Source: an uncultured Winogradskyella sp. (GTDB taxonomy: Bacteria; Bacteroidota; Bacteroidia; Flavobacteriales; Flavobacteriaceae). Taken from it: a stretch of 48,003 nucleotides of DNA. The notes under the pieces are model-generated. The model saw only the letters and a list, made by a program, of their open reading frames with translations. It was not told the origin of the DNA and searched no databases. This document shows, in pieces, positions 26,605 to 35,293 of the stretch (its first letter is position 1; the number at the start of each line of letters is the position of its first letter). Made by a program: the position numbers and the translations under genes. The stretch lies in the NCBI RefSeq assembly GCF_937958655.1, contig NZ_CALGNH010000045.1, positions 1 through 48,003 on the forward strand. The letters are read 5' to 3'.

Positions 26605-26632
26605 TGTCGCATTTTAAACCTCAAATGTTGCA
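26605..26632. promoter_or_regulatory. Candidate HTCS operator between the HTCS gene and the lipoprotein-GH3 operon
   Basis: On the plus strand TGTCGCA (26605-26611) and TGTTGCA (26626-26632) are 21 bp apart, the reverse complement of TGCAACA-N14-TGCGACA. It lies 44 bp from the HTCS start and 85 bp from the lipoprotein start. Its orientation matches the HTCS gene, so autoregulation is possible, but the divergent operon could also be the target. Confidence 0.5.
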
Positions 26633-26717
26633 AAAAACAAGATAAAATCCTCTCTTAATCGCATTGAAGCAAGTAAAAAGTTATATTGCTGTGTAAATTT
26701 AAAAAAATCATATTGAT

Positions 26718-27605
26718 ATGCGATCTTATTTAGTAGCTCTAATGCTCATTTTTATTGTTTCATGTAATCGAGAATCACAATTTGATGCTGTGTTAATAGA
26801 AGGCCCAGCACCAACGGACGTTCAGGCTAATATTACGTTCGATAACATGGAACCTCCTTTTTTAGTAAATTTTAATCCCACGGCAATTGGCGCCACAGCC
26901 TTTGAAGTGCTTTCTGGAATACCAGGAGATCTCCCAATTTTAGTGGGCATTCAACAAGAAGTAAATTTTACTTATCCAGAGGCAGATGAAAACTTTTTTG
27001 CCACTATAAGAGCTATTGCTGCAAACGGTAAAGTTACCGAAGAACAATTTGAAGTTATTCCTCCAGCGGACCCTTGCGAACCTATTTTTAATGCACCTGT
27101 ATCGTGGGATAATGGAAATAATCCAGCATTTTCATTTGGTTTTAATGGAGTTGACGTTCAAGTCGTTGCAAATCCTGATCCCTCTGGTGCAAACCCTGAA
27201 GTATCTAACGTTTTTGAAATTACACAAGACGGTGGCGGTAATTTTGATGGTTTTGGAGTACAATGTACTGCACCTATAGATTTTGCAGCCGAAGATAAAG
27301 TAGTACGTCTTAAATTTTGGTCTGACGTTCCACTTCCAATAAGATTAACTGTACAACAAGACCCAAACAACGAAACTGAACGTGAAGCAGAAGTAACGCT
27401 TGAACATGGTGGCACAGGTTGGGAAGAAATGCGTTTTGATTTTGCTAACGCAATAGCAGGTTTTACGGGAAGCTCAGCATTAGGTATTCCTGATGGCACA
27501 TCATTTGTTCCGACAGGACAATACATTAGATTCCAAATGTTTATTAGCCCAGGTGACGATGTGGCTGGTACTTTCTATTTAGATGACGTTGGTGTTTGTC
27601 CATAA
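26718..27605 (+). CDS. Candidate surface glycan-binding lipoprotein
   Basis: 295 aa. The lipoprotein signal (MRSYLVALMLIFIVSC) has Cys at residue 16. Residues about 25-112 look like a PKD-type beta domain (FDNMEPPFLVNFNPTAIGATAFEV, then VNFTYPEADENFFATIRAIA). Residues about 118-295 resemble a CBM-like jelly roll (APVSWDNGNNPAFSFG, FEITQDGGGNFDGFGVQ, KVVRLKFWSDVPLPIRLTVQ, TFYLDDVGVC). No catalytic motif is seen. Such PKD-plus-CBM lipoproteins are commonly encoded beside SusCD and GH3 genes in marine flavobacterial PULs and serve as surface glycan-binding proteins. It is 23 bp upstream of the GH3 gene and likely co-transcribed. The fold assignment is by pattern, not by search. Confidence 0.7.
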   Translation: MRSYLVALMLIFIVSCNRESQFDAVLIEGPAPTDVQANITFDNMEPPFLVNFNPTAIGATAFEVLSGIPGDLPILVGIQQEVNFTYPEADENFFATIRAIAANGKVTEEQFEVIPPADPCEPIFNAPVSWDNGNNPAFSFGFNGVDVQVVANPDPSGANPEVSNVFEITQDGGGNFDGFGVQCTAPIDFAAEDKVVRLKFWSDVPLPIRLTVQQDPNNETEREAEVTLEHGGTGWEEMRFDFANAIAGFTGSSALGIPDGTSFVPTGQYIRFQMFISPGDDVAGTFYLDDVGVCP

Positions 27606-27628
27606 TTTTTATTAAATCTCTATAAATA

Positions 27629-30271
27629 ATGGTTTTATTTAAACGTACTTGGCTTTTGCCAATAGCTTTGTTGTGCCTTTTAACGGCTTGTAACAACAAA
27701 TCTTCAGATAGAGCAACTACTGATAATGCAAAAGCTTCACCTAATTTTGAAGCAAGTGCAAAAGCTCTTGTTGCACAAATGACACTCGAAGAAAAAGTGT
27801 CTCAAATGAATTATGAATCGCCTGCTATAGAGCGATTAAATATTCCGGAATATAATTGGTGGAATGAATGTCTTCATGGTGTTGGTAGAGCAGGTAAAGC
27901 TACTGTTTTCCCTCAAGCCATTGGTCTTGCTGCTACTTTTGACAAAGGGCAAATGGGTAAGATTGCTAACATCATATCTGACGAAGCCCGTGCAAAACAT
28001 CACGAATTTGCATCAAGAGGTAAAAGAGGTATTTATCAGGGACTAACCTATTGGACTCCAAATATTAATATTTTTAGAGACCCTAGATGGGGACGCGGTA
28101 TGGAAACTTATGGAGAAGATCCTTTCCTCACAGGTGAGTTAGCTGTACCATTTATTAAAGGTTTACAAGGTGATGATCCTAATTATTTAAAATTAGTAGC
28201 AACAGCAAAGCATTTTGCTGTACATAGTGGCCCAGAAATTGATCGCCATAGTTTTAATGCCGTGCCAAGTACGCAAGACTTTTTAAACACCTACAGTCCT
28301 CATTTTGAAAAAGTAGTTAAAAAAGCAGATGTATATTCTATAATGTGTGCTTACAACAGTTATAATGGTGAGCCATGTTGTGGTAATTCTGAACTCTCTA
28401 ATTTACTAAGAGATGATTGGGGTTTTAAAGGGTATATTGTTTCCGATTGCTGGGCAATAAGAGATTTTTATGATGAAGGTGCCCATGAGATTAGCGCAGA
28501 TGCAAAAGAAGCCTCTGCAATGGCTGTAAAGGCTGGTACAGATTTAAACTGTGGAGACTCTTACCCTGCTCTTGTTGCAGCAGTCAACGATGGTTTAATT
28601 ACTGAAAAAGAACTAGATGTTTCCTTAGAACGACTTATTGTTGCGAGATTAAAATTAGGTCTATTTGCACCAGAAGGTGATGTTAAATTTGAAAACATCC
28701 CATACGATGTTGTTGATTCAGAAAAACACAAATTAGCAGCATTAGAAACTGCTCGAAAATCAATGGTGTTATTAAAAAATAGCAACAACACATTACCATT
28801 AAATAAAGATAACATACAAAAAGTTGCTGTTATTGGTTCTAACGCTGATGATTTAGAAGTGCTTTTAGGTAATTATAATGGTTATCCATCAGAACCCGTA
28901 TCACCCTTAGATGGGATTAGGCAAAAATTACCAAATAAAGAGGTAAAGTATGCCATAGGTAGCAGTCTAGCAGAACGATTACCTATTTTTACTGCAATAC
29001 CTAATTCAGTCTTATTTACAGATGATAGCAAAACAGTAAATGGGCTTAATGCGGAGTATTTTGATAATACAGAATTTAAAGGCCAACCAAAGCATACAAG
29101 AATTGATAAAACTGTAGATTTTACGTGGAGAACCGATCCACCTTTTGATGATTTAGCGTATGATAAATATGCCGTACGTTGGACGGGAACACTCGTTGTT
29201 GATGAAACCAGAAGTTATGCACTTGGAGCTGAAGCTTTCTCTTCTGTAAAGTTATATTTAAATGACAAATTGTTGATTGATAGAACCGATGATCATCATC
29301 CTAATAAAACCTATGAAGACGTAAAACTAATTGCAGGAAAAACATATAAAATCCGTTTTGAATGTACCCAAGATAATACAGAGCATTCAATCATGCGCCT
29401 TTTATGGGGACGACCAACAAATAATCTAGAAGCAGAAGCACTAGCTATTGCAAAAAAATCTGATGTTGTTATTATGTGTATGGGTATTAGCCCGCTTCTT
29501 GAAGGTGAAGAAATGAAGGTTAAAGTTGATGGTTTTGCTGGTGGTGATCGTTTAAATACTAAGTTACCAAAAATACAATCAGATTTAATTAAAAAAATTA
29601 CTGCATTAGGCAAACCAACTGTTTTAGTGTTATTAAATGGTAGTGCATTATCCATTAACTGGGAAAACGAAAACGTACCTGCTGTTTTAGAGGCTTGGTA
29701 TCCTGGGCAAGCTGGTGGCACTGCTATTGCAGATGTTATTTTTGGTGATTATAATCCTGCAGGAAGACTTCCTGTTACGTTCTATAAAAATATTAATGAT
29801 ATACCTCCGTTTAAGGATTACAGTATGAAAGGTAAAACCTATCGTTATTTTAAAGGAGACCCATTATACGAATTTGGATACGGATTAAGTTTTACTTCAT
29901 TTAAATATTCCAACTTTAAAGTACCAAAAAATATTTCGGTAAAAGATAAAACATTTTTGATTGAAGTAGATGTAGAAAATACAGGAGACTATAATGGAGA
30001 TGATGTGGTACAGGTTTATGTTTACAATGACAATGTTGATGAATTTAACCCTCACAAATCCCTTGTTGCATTTGACCGTGTACCATTTAAAAAAGGAGAA
30101 AAGAAATCTTTAAAATTCGAAATTAACAGCGAGCAACTAAGCGTTGTAAATAAAAATGGTAAAAAAGTAATCCTACCAGGCGACTATAAAATATCTATTG
30201 GAGGCGGACAATCTTCTGAAAAAAGTGTTAAAGAGGGTTCTGTTATTTTAAAAACAATATCTGTTTTATAA
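27629..30271 (+). CDS. GH3 beta-xylosidase/beta-glucosidase lipoprotein with inserted PA14 domain
   Basis: 880 aa. The lipoprotein signal ends LLTAC (Cys about 21). The GH3 barrel begins near residue 45 with MTLEEKVSQM; YNWWNECLHGVGRAG is typical of the plant-like beta-xylosidase branch, and YIVSDCWAI has the predicted nucleophile D273 in an SDC context common in xylosidases. The alpha/beta sandwich is interrupted at about 465-605 by a PA14-like domain (LNAEYFDNTEFKGQP, YAVRWTGTLVVDETRSYAL), and a fibronectin III-like domain ends the protein. It differs clearly from the BglX-type GH3 at 7156-9441. Terminal beta-xylose or beta-glucose removal is expected; context favours xylose. Confidence 0.92.
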   Translation: MVLFKRTWLLPIALLCLLTACNNKSSDRATTDNAKASPNFEASAKALVAQMTLEEKVSQMNYESPAIERLNIPEYNWWNECLHGVGRAGKATVFPQAIGLAATFDKGQMGKIANIISDEARAKHHEFASRGKRGIYQGLTYWTPNINIFRDPRWGRGMETYGEDPFLTGELAVPFIKGLQGDDPNYLKLVATAKHFAVHSGPEIDRHSFNAVPSTQDFLNTYSPHFEKVVKKADVYSIMCAYNSYNGEPCCGNSELSNLLRDDWGFKGYIVSDCWAIRDFYDEGAHEISADAKEASAMAVKAGTDLNCGDSYPALVAAVNDGLITEKELDVSLERLIVARLKLGLFAPEGDVKFENIPYDVVDSEKHKLAALETARKSMVLLKNSNNTLPLNKDNIQKVAVIGSNADDLEVLLGNYNGYPSEPVSPLDGIRQKLPNKEVKYAIGSSLAERLPIFTAIPNSVLFTDDSKTVNGLNAEYFDNTEFKGQPKHTRIDKTVDFTWRTDPPFDDLAYDKYAVRWTGTLVVDETRSYALGAEAFSSVKLYLNDKLLIDRTDDHHPNKTYEDVKLIAGKTYKIRFECTQDNTEHSIMRLLWGRPTNNLEAEALAIAKKSDVVIMCMGISPLLEGEEMKVKVDGFAGGDRLNTKLPKIQSDLIKKITALGKPTVLVLLNGSALSINWENENVPAVLEAWYPGQAGGTAIADVIFGDYNPAGRLPVTFYKNINDIPPFKDYSMKGKTYRYFKGDPLYEFGYGLSFTSFKYSNFKVPKNISVKDKTFLIEVDVENTGDYNGDDVVQVYVYNDNVDEFNPHKSLVAFDRVPFKKGEKKSLKFEINSEQLSVVNKNGKKVILPGDYKISIGGGQSSEKSVKEGSVILKTISVL

Positions 30272-30344
30272 GACTCTAAATTAATTTTATTTCTTCAGGT
30301 AAATAATTAAAGAGCCACGCTCGCTTTGCATTAAAAAATTAAAA

Positions 30345-30367
30345 AAGGCTACCTATTCGGTAGCCTT
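30345..30367 (-). terminator. Terminator between the GH3 gene and the convergent frameshifted gene
   Basis: AAGGCTACC (30345-30353) pairs with GGTAGCCTT (30359-30367) around a 5-nt loop. On the minus strand it is followed by a long T-run, so it chiefly serves the minus-strand gene. A weaker function for the + strand GH3 gene is possible. Confidence 0.65.
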
Positions 30368-30411
30368 AAAAACTCAATTTAATCTATCGCATTTATAGCG
30401 GTAAATTTGCT

Positions 30412-31176
30412 TTAATAATTATTTTTAGTTTTAGTCACTTTTATAGCGTTAGAAAAACCGAAACAATCATCTAGATTATCCATGGTCGTACCCATCTCTA
30501 AACCTTGTAAACTATCTTCATATCGTAAGTACCATATTAGACATACACCAGGTCTTGCATCTTCAAAATTAACTCCTTGCACAGCATCTAATGTTGGTGG
30601 TAAGCCTAATATACCACCTTGATCATCTGTAATAATGTAAGTTCTATTAGTGCCTGAAGCGTTAAGATTGTTTAAAGCTATTCCGCTTACCATATCTGGG
30701 GTTCGTCAATAGTAAAATTAAATACTCCTCCTGTTAACTCACCTGCTTTTGGTTGATTTCTATTTACTGCTACTGGATTAGAAAAAACACAATTTCCTGA
30801 TAAATCATTAGTATTTAATCCAAATTCTAAACCTTCTAAGCCATTTTCATACCGTAAATACCATATTAGACATACACCAGATGATGCATCCCTAAAATTA
30901 ACTCCTTGATCGGTATCTAATGTTGGTGGCAAACCTAAAATATTCCCTAAATCATCAGTAATTACATATGTACGATTAGCACCAATTACATTCGGATTAT
31001 TTAATACGATTCCTCTAACCATATCTGGTGTACCATCAATACAAATTGTAAACGGACCACCTGTTAGTTCACCTGCTTTTGGAACAATAGATAGCTCTAC
31101 GCCATCATCATCATTACTGCAGGAAACAGCAAACAAACTAACTGCCATCATACCCTAAAATTATTATTTTTATCAT
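30412..31176 (-). pseudogene. Lipoprotein of two tandem repeat domains, broken by two apparent frameshifts
   Basis: Three reading frames join into one sensible protein. An ATG at 31176 starts MIKIIIL in one frame; it runs into a stop soon after, but after a one-base shift near 31153 the next frame continues MMAVSLFAVSCSNDDDG, together a normal lipoprotein signal. This frame carries the first repeat (LSIVPKAGELTGGPF to CVFSNPVAV) and the linker PKAGELTGGVFNFTIDE, then ends at 30687. A second shift near 30700 restores the expected PDMVSGIALNN in the next frame, which carries the second repeat to 30412. The repeats share NRTY.ITDD.G.ILGLPPTLD, QGVNF and GVCLIWYLRYE. The domain recurs in exported Bacteroidota proteins as I recall, but I know no function. 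Either a decayed gene or sequence errors. Confidence 0.7.
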
Positions 31177-31399
31177 CTTTAATTATTTAAGATAATATTT
31201 TAAGAACACATTTAGAGACCCTACAATGATTAAAATGTTAGGTAGCTAACAGTTGCAGTTATTTAATGGTAATCTCAATGAAAAGAATGAGTTAAATTTT
31301 AATAGAAAAATATAAAGCAATGATTCATAACATGGCCTTGCATTTATACGTTGGTAACATATAACACCAAAGGTTTACGACGAGCGTATTAAATAAGTA

Positions 31400-32530
31400 T
31401 TAATCTCCCAACAACATTTTAGGTGTAACTACAGTTCTAAAACCAATATGTTCGGCAGAGGAGTCAGTCGTATTACCCATCCTTGCTGAGGCTCTATAAC
31501 TGGCGCAATAGGAATCGCTACATAAAAAAGAACCGCCTTTTATTACACGTTCTTTAATGTACGGATTGTTGGGATTGTAAGCTTTATTTGCGCCTTTAGG
31601 ATTCATTGAGATCTTATCCTTAGTTGCCAAGTGATTGTAATAATTTATATTGTACAGGTCTGCTGTTAATTCCCAAACATTACCTGCCATATCAAATAAA
31701 CCAAATCCGTTTGGCGGATACGATTTTACAGGTGCTGTACTTTCAAACCCATCTTCTAAGGTATTTTTTACAGGAAATTCCCCTTCCCAACTATTGGCTT
31801 TTTGAGATAAAACAGCTGGTGCATCTCCCCAATAAAAGATAGTATTAGCCTTTCCGCCTCTAGCAGCATACTCCCATTCCGCTTCAGTTGGTAAACGTTT
31901 TTTTGCCCATTTGCAATAGGCTTGAGCATCTTTATATGTTATATGAACTACAGGGTAATTATCTTTACCTTCTATGCTAGACTCTGGTCCATTTGGATGT
32001 TTCCAATTGGCTCCAATCTGCCATTTCCACCATTGTGAAACATCATAAAGATTAGAAATCGAAGTTTTTGATTTCTTAAAAACAAGTGAGCCAGGTTGCA
32101 TAATGGAATCGTGAGGTTTGGGAGTACCTTCTGGTAATTGAACTTTCATCTCTTCCCAATCTATTTTGTGTTCGGCAACAGTTACATAGCCTGTTTCGTT
32201 TACAAATTCTGAAAATTGTGCATTGGTGATTTCAGTTATATCCATAAAAAAGCCATCAACAGTTACCTTATGCTGAGGTTTTTCGTGCTGCATTGCCATT
32301 TTATCCTGTGGCACTGCACCTTGTAAAAATGTTCCCTGAGGAATCCACACCAAACCCTTAGGCGGATTATTAATGAGACTATCGAGTACGTTTTTTGGTA
32401 TTACCGTTTTATTATTTGTAGGCCCTACTTCCTCTATATGGCCTTTAGAATTCTTTTTAGTTGCATCTTTACAGCTAAAAGCGGTAAGTACACAAATAGT
32501 AATTACAATTAGGTGTTTAATAGTTTTCAT
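31400..32530 (-). CDS. Formylglycine-generating enzyme (sulfatase maturase), lipoprotein form
   Basis: The ATG at 32530 is preferred to an upstream TTG because it opens a lipoprotein signal (lipobox TAFSC); 376 aa. The FGE-sulfatase (SUMF1) domain fills about 55-370: GLVWIPQGTFLQGA, EITNAQFSEFVNETGY, PVVHITYKDAQAYCKWAKKRLPTEAEWEYAARGG, AGNVWELTADLY and VIKGGSFLCSDSYCASYRASAR. The two cysteines C337 and C342 match the copper-binding active-site pair of true formylglycine-generating enzymes, so this is probably a working enzyme and not a structural relative such as GldJ. It oxidises the sulfatase active-site Cys to formylglycine. It is last in the rhamnose operon. The signal places it outside the cytoplasm, so it would act on exported sulfatases, of which three are encoded from 42780 to 47126. 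Confidence 0.88.
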   Translation of the reverse strand: MKTIKHLIVITICVLTAFSCKDATKKNSKGHIEEVGPTNNKTVIPKNVLDSLINNPPKGLVWIPQGTFLQGAVPQDKMAMQHEKPQHKVTVDGFFMDITEITNAQFSEFVNETGYVTVAEHKIDWEEMKVQLPEGTPKPHDSIMQPGSLVFKKSKTSISNLYDVSQWWKWQIGANWKHPNGPESSIEGKDNYPVVHITYKDAQAYCKWAKKRLPTEAEWEYAARGGKANTIFYWGDAPAVLSQKANSWEGEFPVKNTLEDGFESTAPVKSYPPNGFGLFDMAGNVWELTADLYNINYYNHLATKDKISMNPKGANKAYNPNNPYIKERVIKGGSFLCSDSYCASYRASARMGNTTDSSAEHIGFRTVVTPKMLLGD

Positions 32531-32635
32531 CCTTGGTAATCTCAACTAGAGTCTTAATTAGCAATCAAAACTAGTATATTTCAACTTTTAATTATGAAAA
32601 TCGTATAAAATATTTGTGCCTTATAAGGTAAAACC

Positions 32636-34042
32636 TTAAGAATTCTTCTTCTGTATAAATTTACTGAAGACCAAAAATAATATACCACATAACAACCATG
32701 CAGGGAGCGTTACAAAAGATAAAAACACATCAAACTGAACAGAAATAAAATAAAACAGCCCAAAGCTAATAGCCCAAGCAAAGAACACAGCCTTGTTAAA
32801 AGAGATATTGGCACTATCTGCATAGTTTTTTATAAGACCTGCCTTTTTATGAAAAAAGTGTTCAAATACGATTACGGCTCCAAATGGTGCTAAAATAAAA
32901 CCGTAAAGTGCAACAAAACCTAATAATTTCATTGCAAAGGCAGGAAACAATCCTGCTATGGTAGCAATTGCTCCAGCTAAAATAGTAACCTTTGCTGTAG
33001 ATAATTTTGGTAAAATGGCTTGAAATGCTAATCCTGCTCTATATATTGTTGGGTTTGCTGTTGTCCAACCTGCAAGGACTACTGCTATGATTCCAAAAAT
33101 ACCTATAGCATTATTCGCTAAAGGACCTGGTGCTACAGGTGGTGCATCTCCATTACTTAAAAAGGCTTGTGCTTCTGGTGATTTTAAATAGACTGCATAT
33201 AATAATGCTGCAGCTATCCATGCCATATAATGGCCAACATACATACCTGCAGCAGTTGTCCAACCAGCTTTTGCTTTTTTAGCAAATCTAAATACTGATA
33301 AGTCTGACATACCAATATGCATAGCACCATTAGCAAACCAAGACCATATAACAACATGCCAAAAAGTAAATTTTATTTGTCCAGGAAATGGCTCTGAACC
33401 TTCACCCCAAATATTCCAAAAATCAGAAAAACTAGAAACACCTAATTGATTAAGTGCCACAATACCACAAGCTAGGAAAGCTATAACTATAATTGGTGAC
33501 ATCCAGTTGGCAGCTTTGGTTACTGTATCGTATCCTCTTGCTGCAATTATAGATATTACCGCACCAATTAAAATAACAATTATAACCCAAGTTAAACCAT
33601 TGGGCATGGTATCTGTTAATTTTGGCATTGGCATATCAAACGGTATACCAACAGCTGTAGCAGAAACGGTAATCATAGAACCTGCTAAAAAGCAAAATAA
33701 GATACCATTAGCAAGGTTATAACCAGTTACTAATTTCTTTCCACAAATTTTTTCTAATTGAAAATAAAGTGTCAATCTATTTTTTACAGCGATTTCAGCA
33801 GTGAGAAATCTCCAACTTAAAACAGCTAATAAATTTCCTAACAATAGACCTATTATGAGATCAAAAGCACTCACACCAGCGGTTAAAAAGAGTGGGCCAA
33901 TCATAAATTCAGTTCCAGCAGCATGCTCTCCAGCATACATTCCTAAAAAGCTTTTCCATCCTTTAAGTTTGGAATGTGGTACTGGTGTTCTTTCAAATTC
34001 ACCACTTCCAACGTCTTCTATTTCTACTGATGTATCACTCAT
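32636..34042 (-). CDS. NCS1/purine-cytosine permease-like transporter, candidate sugar importer
   Basis: 468 aa with about 12 hydrophobic segments and a polar N-terminus of about 30 residues. The opening GWKSFLGMYAGEHAAGTEFMIGPLFLTAGVS and ANWMSPIIVIAFL patterns suit the nucleobase:cation symporter 1 / cytosine permease superfamily (LeuT fold). The gene lies between the L-lactate dehydrogenase (36 bp downstream of its stop) and the formylglycine-generating enzyme (105 bp upstream of it). No other inner-membrane importer is visible in the rhamnose operon. From context it may carry L-rhamnose or another product of the pathway across the inner membrane. Substrate is inference; the family assignment is moderately firm. 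Confidence 0.75.
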   Translation of the reverse strand: MSDTSVEIEDVGSGEFERTPVPHSKLKGWKSFLGMYAGEHAAGTEFMIGPLFLTAGVSAFDLIIGLLLGNLLAVLSWRFLTAEIAVKNRLTLYFQLEKICGKKLVTGYNLANGILFCFLAGSMITVSATAVGIPFDMPMPKLTDTMPNGLTWVIIVILIGAVISIIAARGYDTVTKAANWMSPIIVIAFLACGIVALNQLGVSSFSDFWNIWGEGSEPFPGQIKFTFWHVVIWSWFANGAMHIGMSDLSVFRFAKKAKAGWTTAAGMYVGHYMAWIAAALLYAVYLKSPEAQAFLSNGDAPPVAPGPLANNAIGIFGIIAVVLAGWTTANPTIYRAGLAFQAILPKLSTAKVTILAGAIATIAGLFPAFAMKLLGFVALYGFILAPFGAVIVFEHFFHKKAGLIKNYADSANISFNKAVFFAWAISFGLFYFISVQFDVFLSFVTLPAWLLCGILFLVFSKFIQKKNS

Positions 34043-34078
34043 ATTTAGTTAGTTTAGTTAGTTTTTGTTAAATATAGA

Positions 34079-35227
34079 TTACTTAATTAAATGATCAGGA
34101 AAATCTGTTGTTTTCTCACAACATAATTGCTCCATCACCTGCTGTAATTCTGTTTTTAGTAATGAAATGGTATGGTCTCCACCTTTATTACCTAAAGCAG
34201 ATACTCCGTACATAAATGAACGTCCCATAAATGTAAATTTAGCGCCACTAGCCATAGTCCTAGCTATATCTGGACCAGAGCGTATACCACTATCCATCAT
34301 CACCTCTATTTGGTCTCCGTATTTTTCTGCAATGGTAGACAATGGCTTAATTGTAGATTGCCCTGCATCTAATTGACGACCACCATGATTAGATACGATA
34401 ATACCATCTAATCCTAATCTAATAGCTTCTTCGGTATCATACTCTGAAGCTACACCTTTTAATACCAATTTGCCTTTCCAAATATCGCGGATAGGCTTAA
34501 TTTTTTCTTCGTCTAAACGTCCGCTAAACGTTTGGTCCATAAATTTACCTAACTGCTTTAAATCTAAATCCTTTGGCATGTAAGGTTTTAAAACTTCAAA
34601 GTTTGGAATACCGTGTTTTAAGGTTTGTAAACTCCAATGTGGTCTTCCGAACGCTTGTAAAATATTAGATATATTCATTTTTGGTGGCATTGCCAAACCG
34701 TTTCTTATATCTCTTGGTCTAAACCCGAATGTTGGTACATCGCATAAAATAACCAAAACAGGACATTCCGCAGCTTCGGCACGTTTTATTATATCATCTC
34801 GCAAGCTATTTTCTGTTGGATGATAGAGTTGAAACCAAGCTTTACCCTCAGTTAACTCACTGGCACGTTCAATACTTGTTGTTGTTACTGTACTGAGTAT
34901 AAACGGAATGTTGTGTTTAAAAGCGGCCTTAGCCAAAATTTCTGGCGAATTTGGCCACATAAGACCTTGAAGTCCAACTGGCGATATACCAAAAGGCGCA
35001 TCATATTCAATACCAAAAAGTTTAGTTTTTAATGACGACCCGTGATGTTTTCTTAGGTAATTAGGCTTAAGTTGTACATCTCTGATTTCGGCCGTATTTC
35101 TAATTAAATTTACGTCTTCATTACAGCCTCCATCTAGATATTCAAAAGCAAATTTCGGTATCTTCTGTTGTGCTCTCTTACGTAAATCATCTATTGATGG
35201 GTATCTTGTATCAAACTTTAAAGCCAT
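34079..35227 (-). CDS. lldD: FMN-dependent L-lactate dehydrogenase (alpha-hydroxy-acid dehydrogenase)
   Basis: 382 aa, the family length. The FMN-dependent TIM barrel starts YPSIDDLRKRAQQKIPKFAFEYLDGG; FGISPVGLQGLMWPN, LSTVTTTSIE and WFQLYHP line the flavin. The signature VSNHGGRQLD carries the catalytic base H281, and DSGIRSGPDIART and FMGRSFMYG bind the phosphate. It oxidises L-lactate to pyruvate and passes electrons to the respiratory chain. In this operon lactate would come from L-lactaldehyde produced by the bifunctional aldolase/dehydrogenase, so it closes the rhamnose pathway. It starts 66 bp after the kinase stop. Other alpha-hydroxy acids cannot be excluded as substrates. Confidence 0.92.
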   Translation of the reverse strand: MALKFDTRYPSIDDLRKRAQQKIPKFAFEYLDGGCNEDVNLIRNTAEIRDVQLKPNYLRKHHGSSLKTKLFGIEYDAPFGISPVGLQGLMWPNSPEILAKAAFKHNIPFILSTVTTTSIERASELTEGKAWFQLYHPTENSLRDDIIKRAEAAECPVLVILCDVPTFGFRPRDIRNGLAMPPKMNISNILQAFGRPHWSLQTLKHGIPNFEVLKPYMPKDLDLKQLGKFMDQTFSGRLDEEKIKPIRDIWKGKLVLKGVASEYDTEEAIRLGLDGIIVSNHGGRQLDAGQSTIKPLSTIAEKYGDQIEVMMDSGIRSGPDIARTMASGAKFTFMGRSFMYGVSALGNKGGDHTISLLKTELQQVMEQLCCEKTTDFPDHLIK

Positions 35228-35293
35228 AATGCTTTTAATTTTATTTTCTTAAACTTCGCTATTGAGTGTTTGCAAATTATTATTTTTAAATCA

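Noticed and set aside
27158..27526. 122-aa minus-strand frame inside the glycan-binding lipoprotein gene
   Set aside because: Antisense shadow of a gene with a clear lipoprotein signal and beta-domain pattern.
29311..29721. 136-aa minus-strand frame inside the second GH3 gene
   Set aside because: Antisense shadow; the GH3 reading is unambiguous.
31400..32530. GldJ-like gliding motility protein
   Set aside because: GldJ-type relatives of this fold lack the paired active-site Cys; here both C337 and C342 are present and the context is sulfatase-related.
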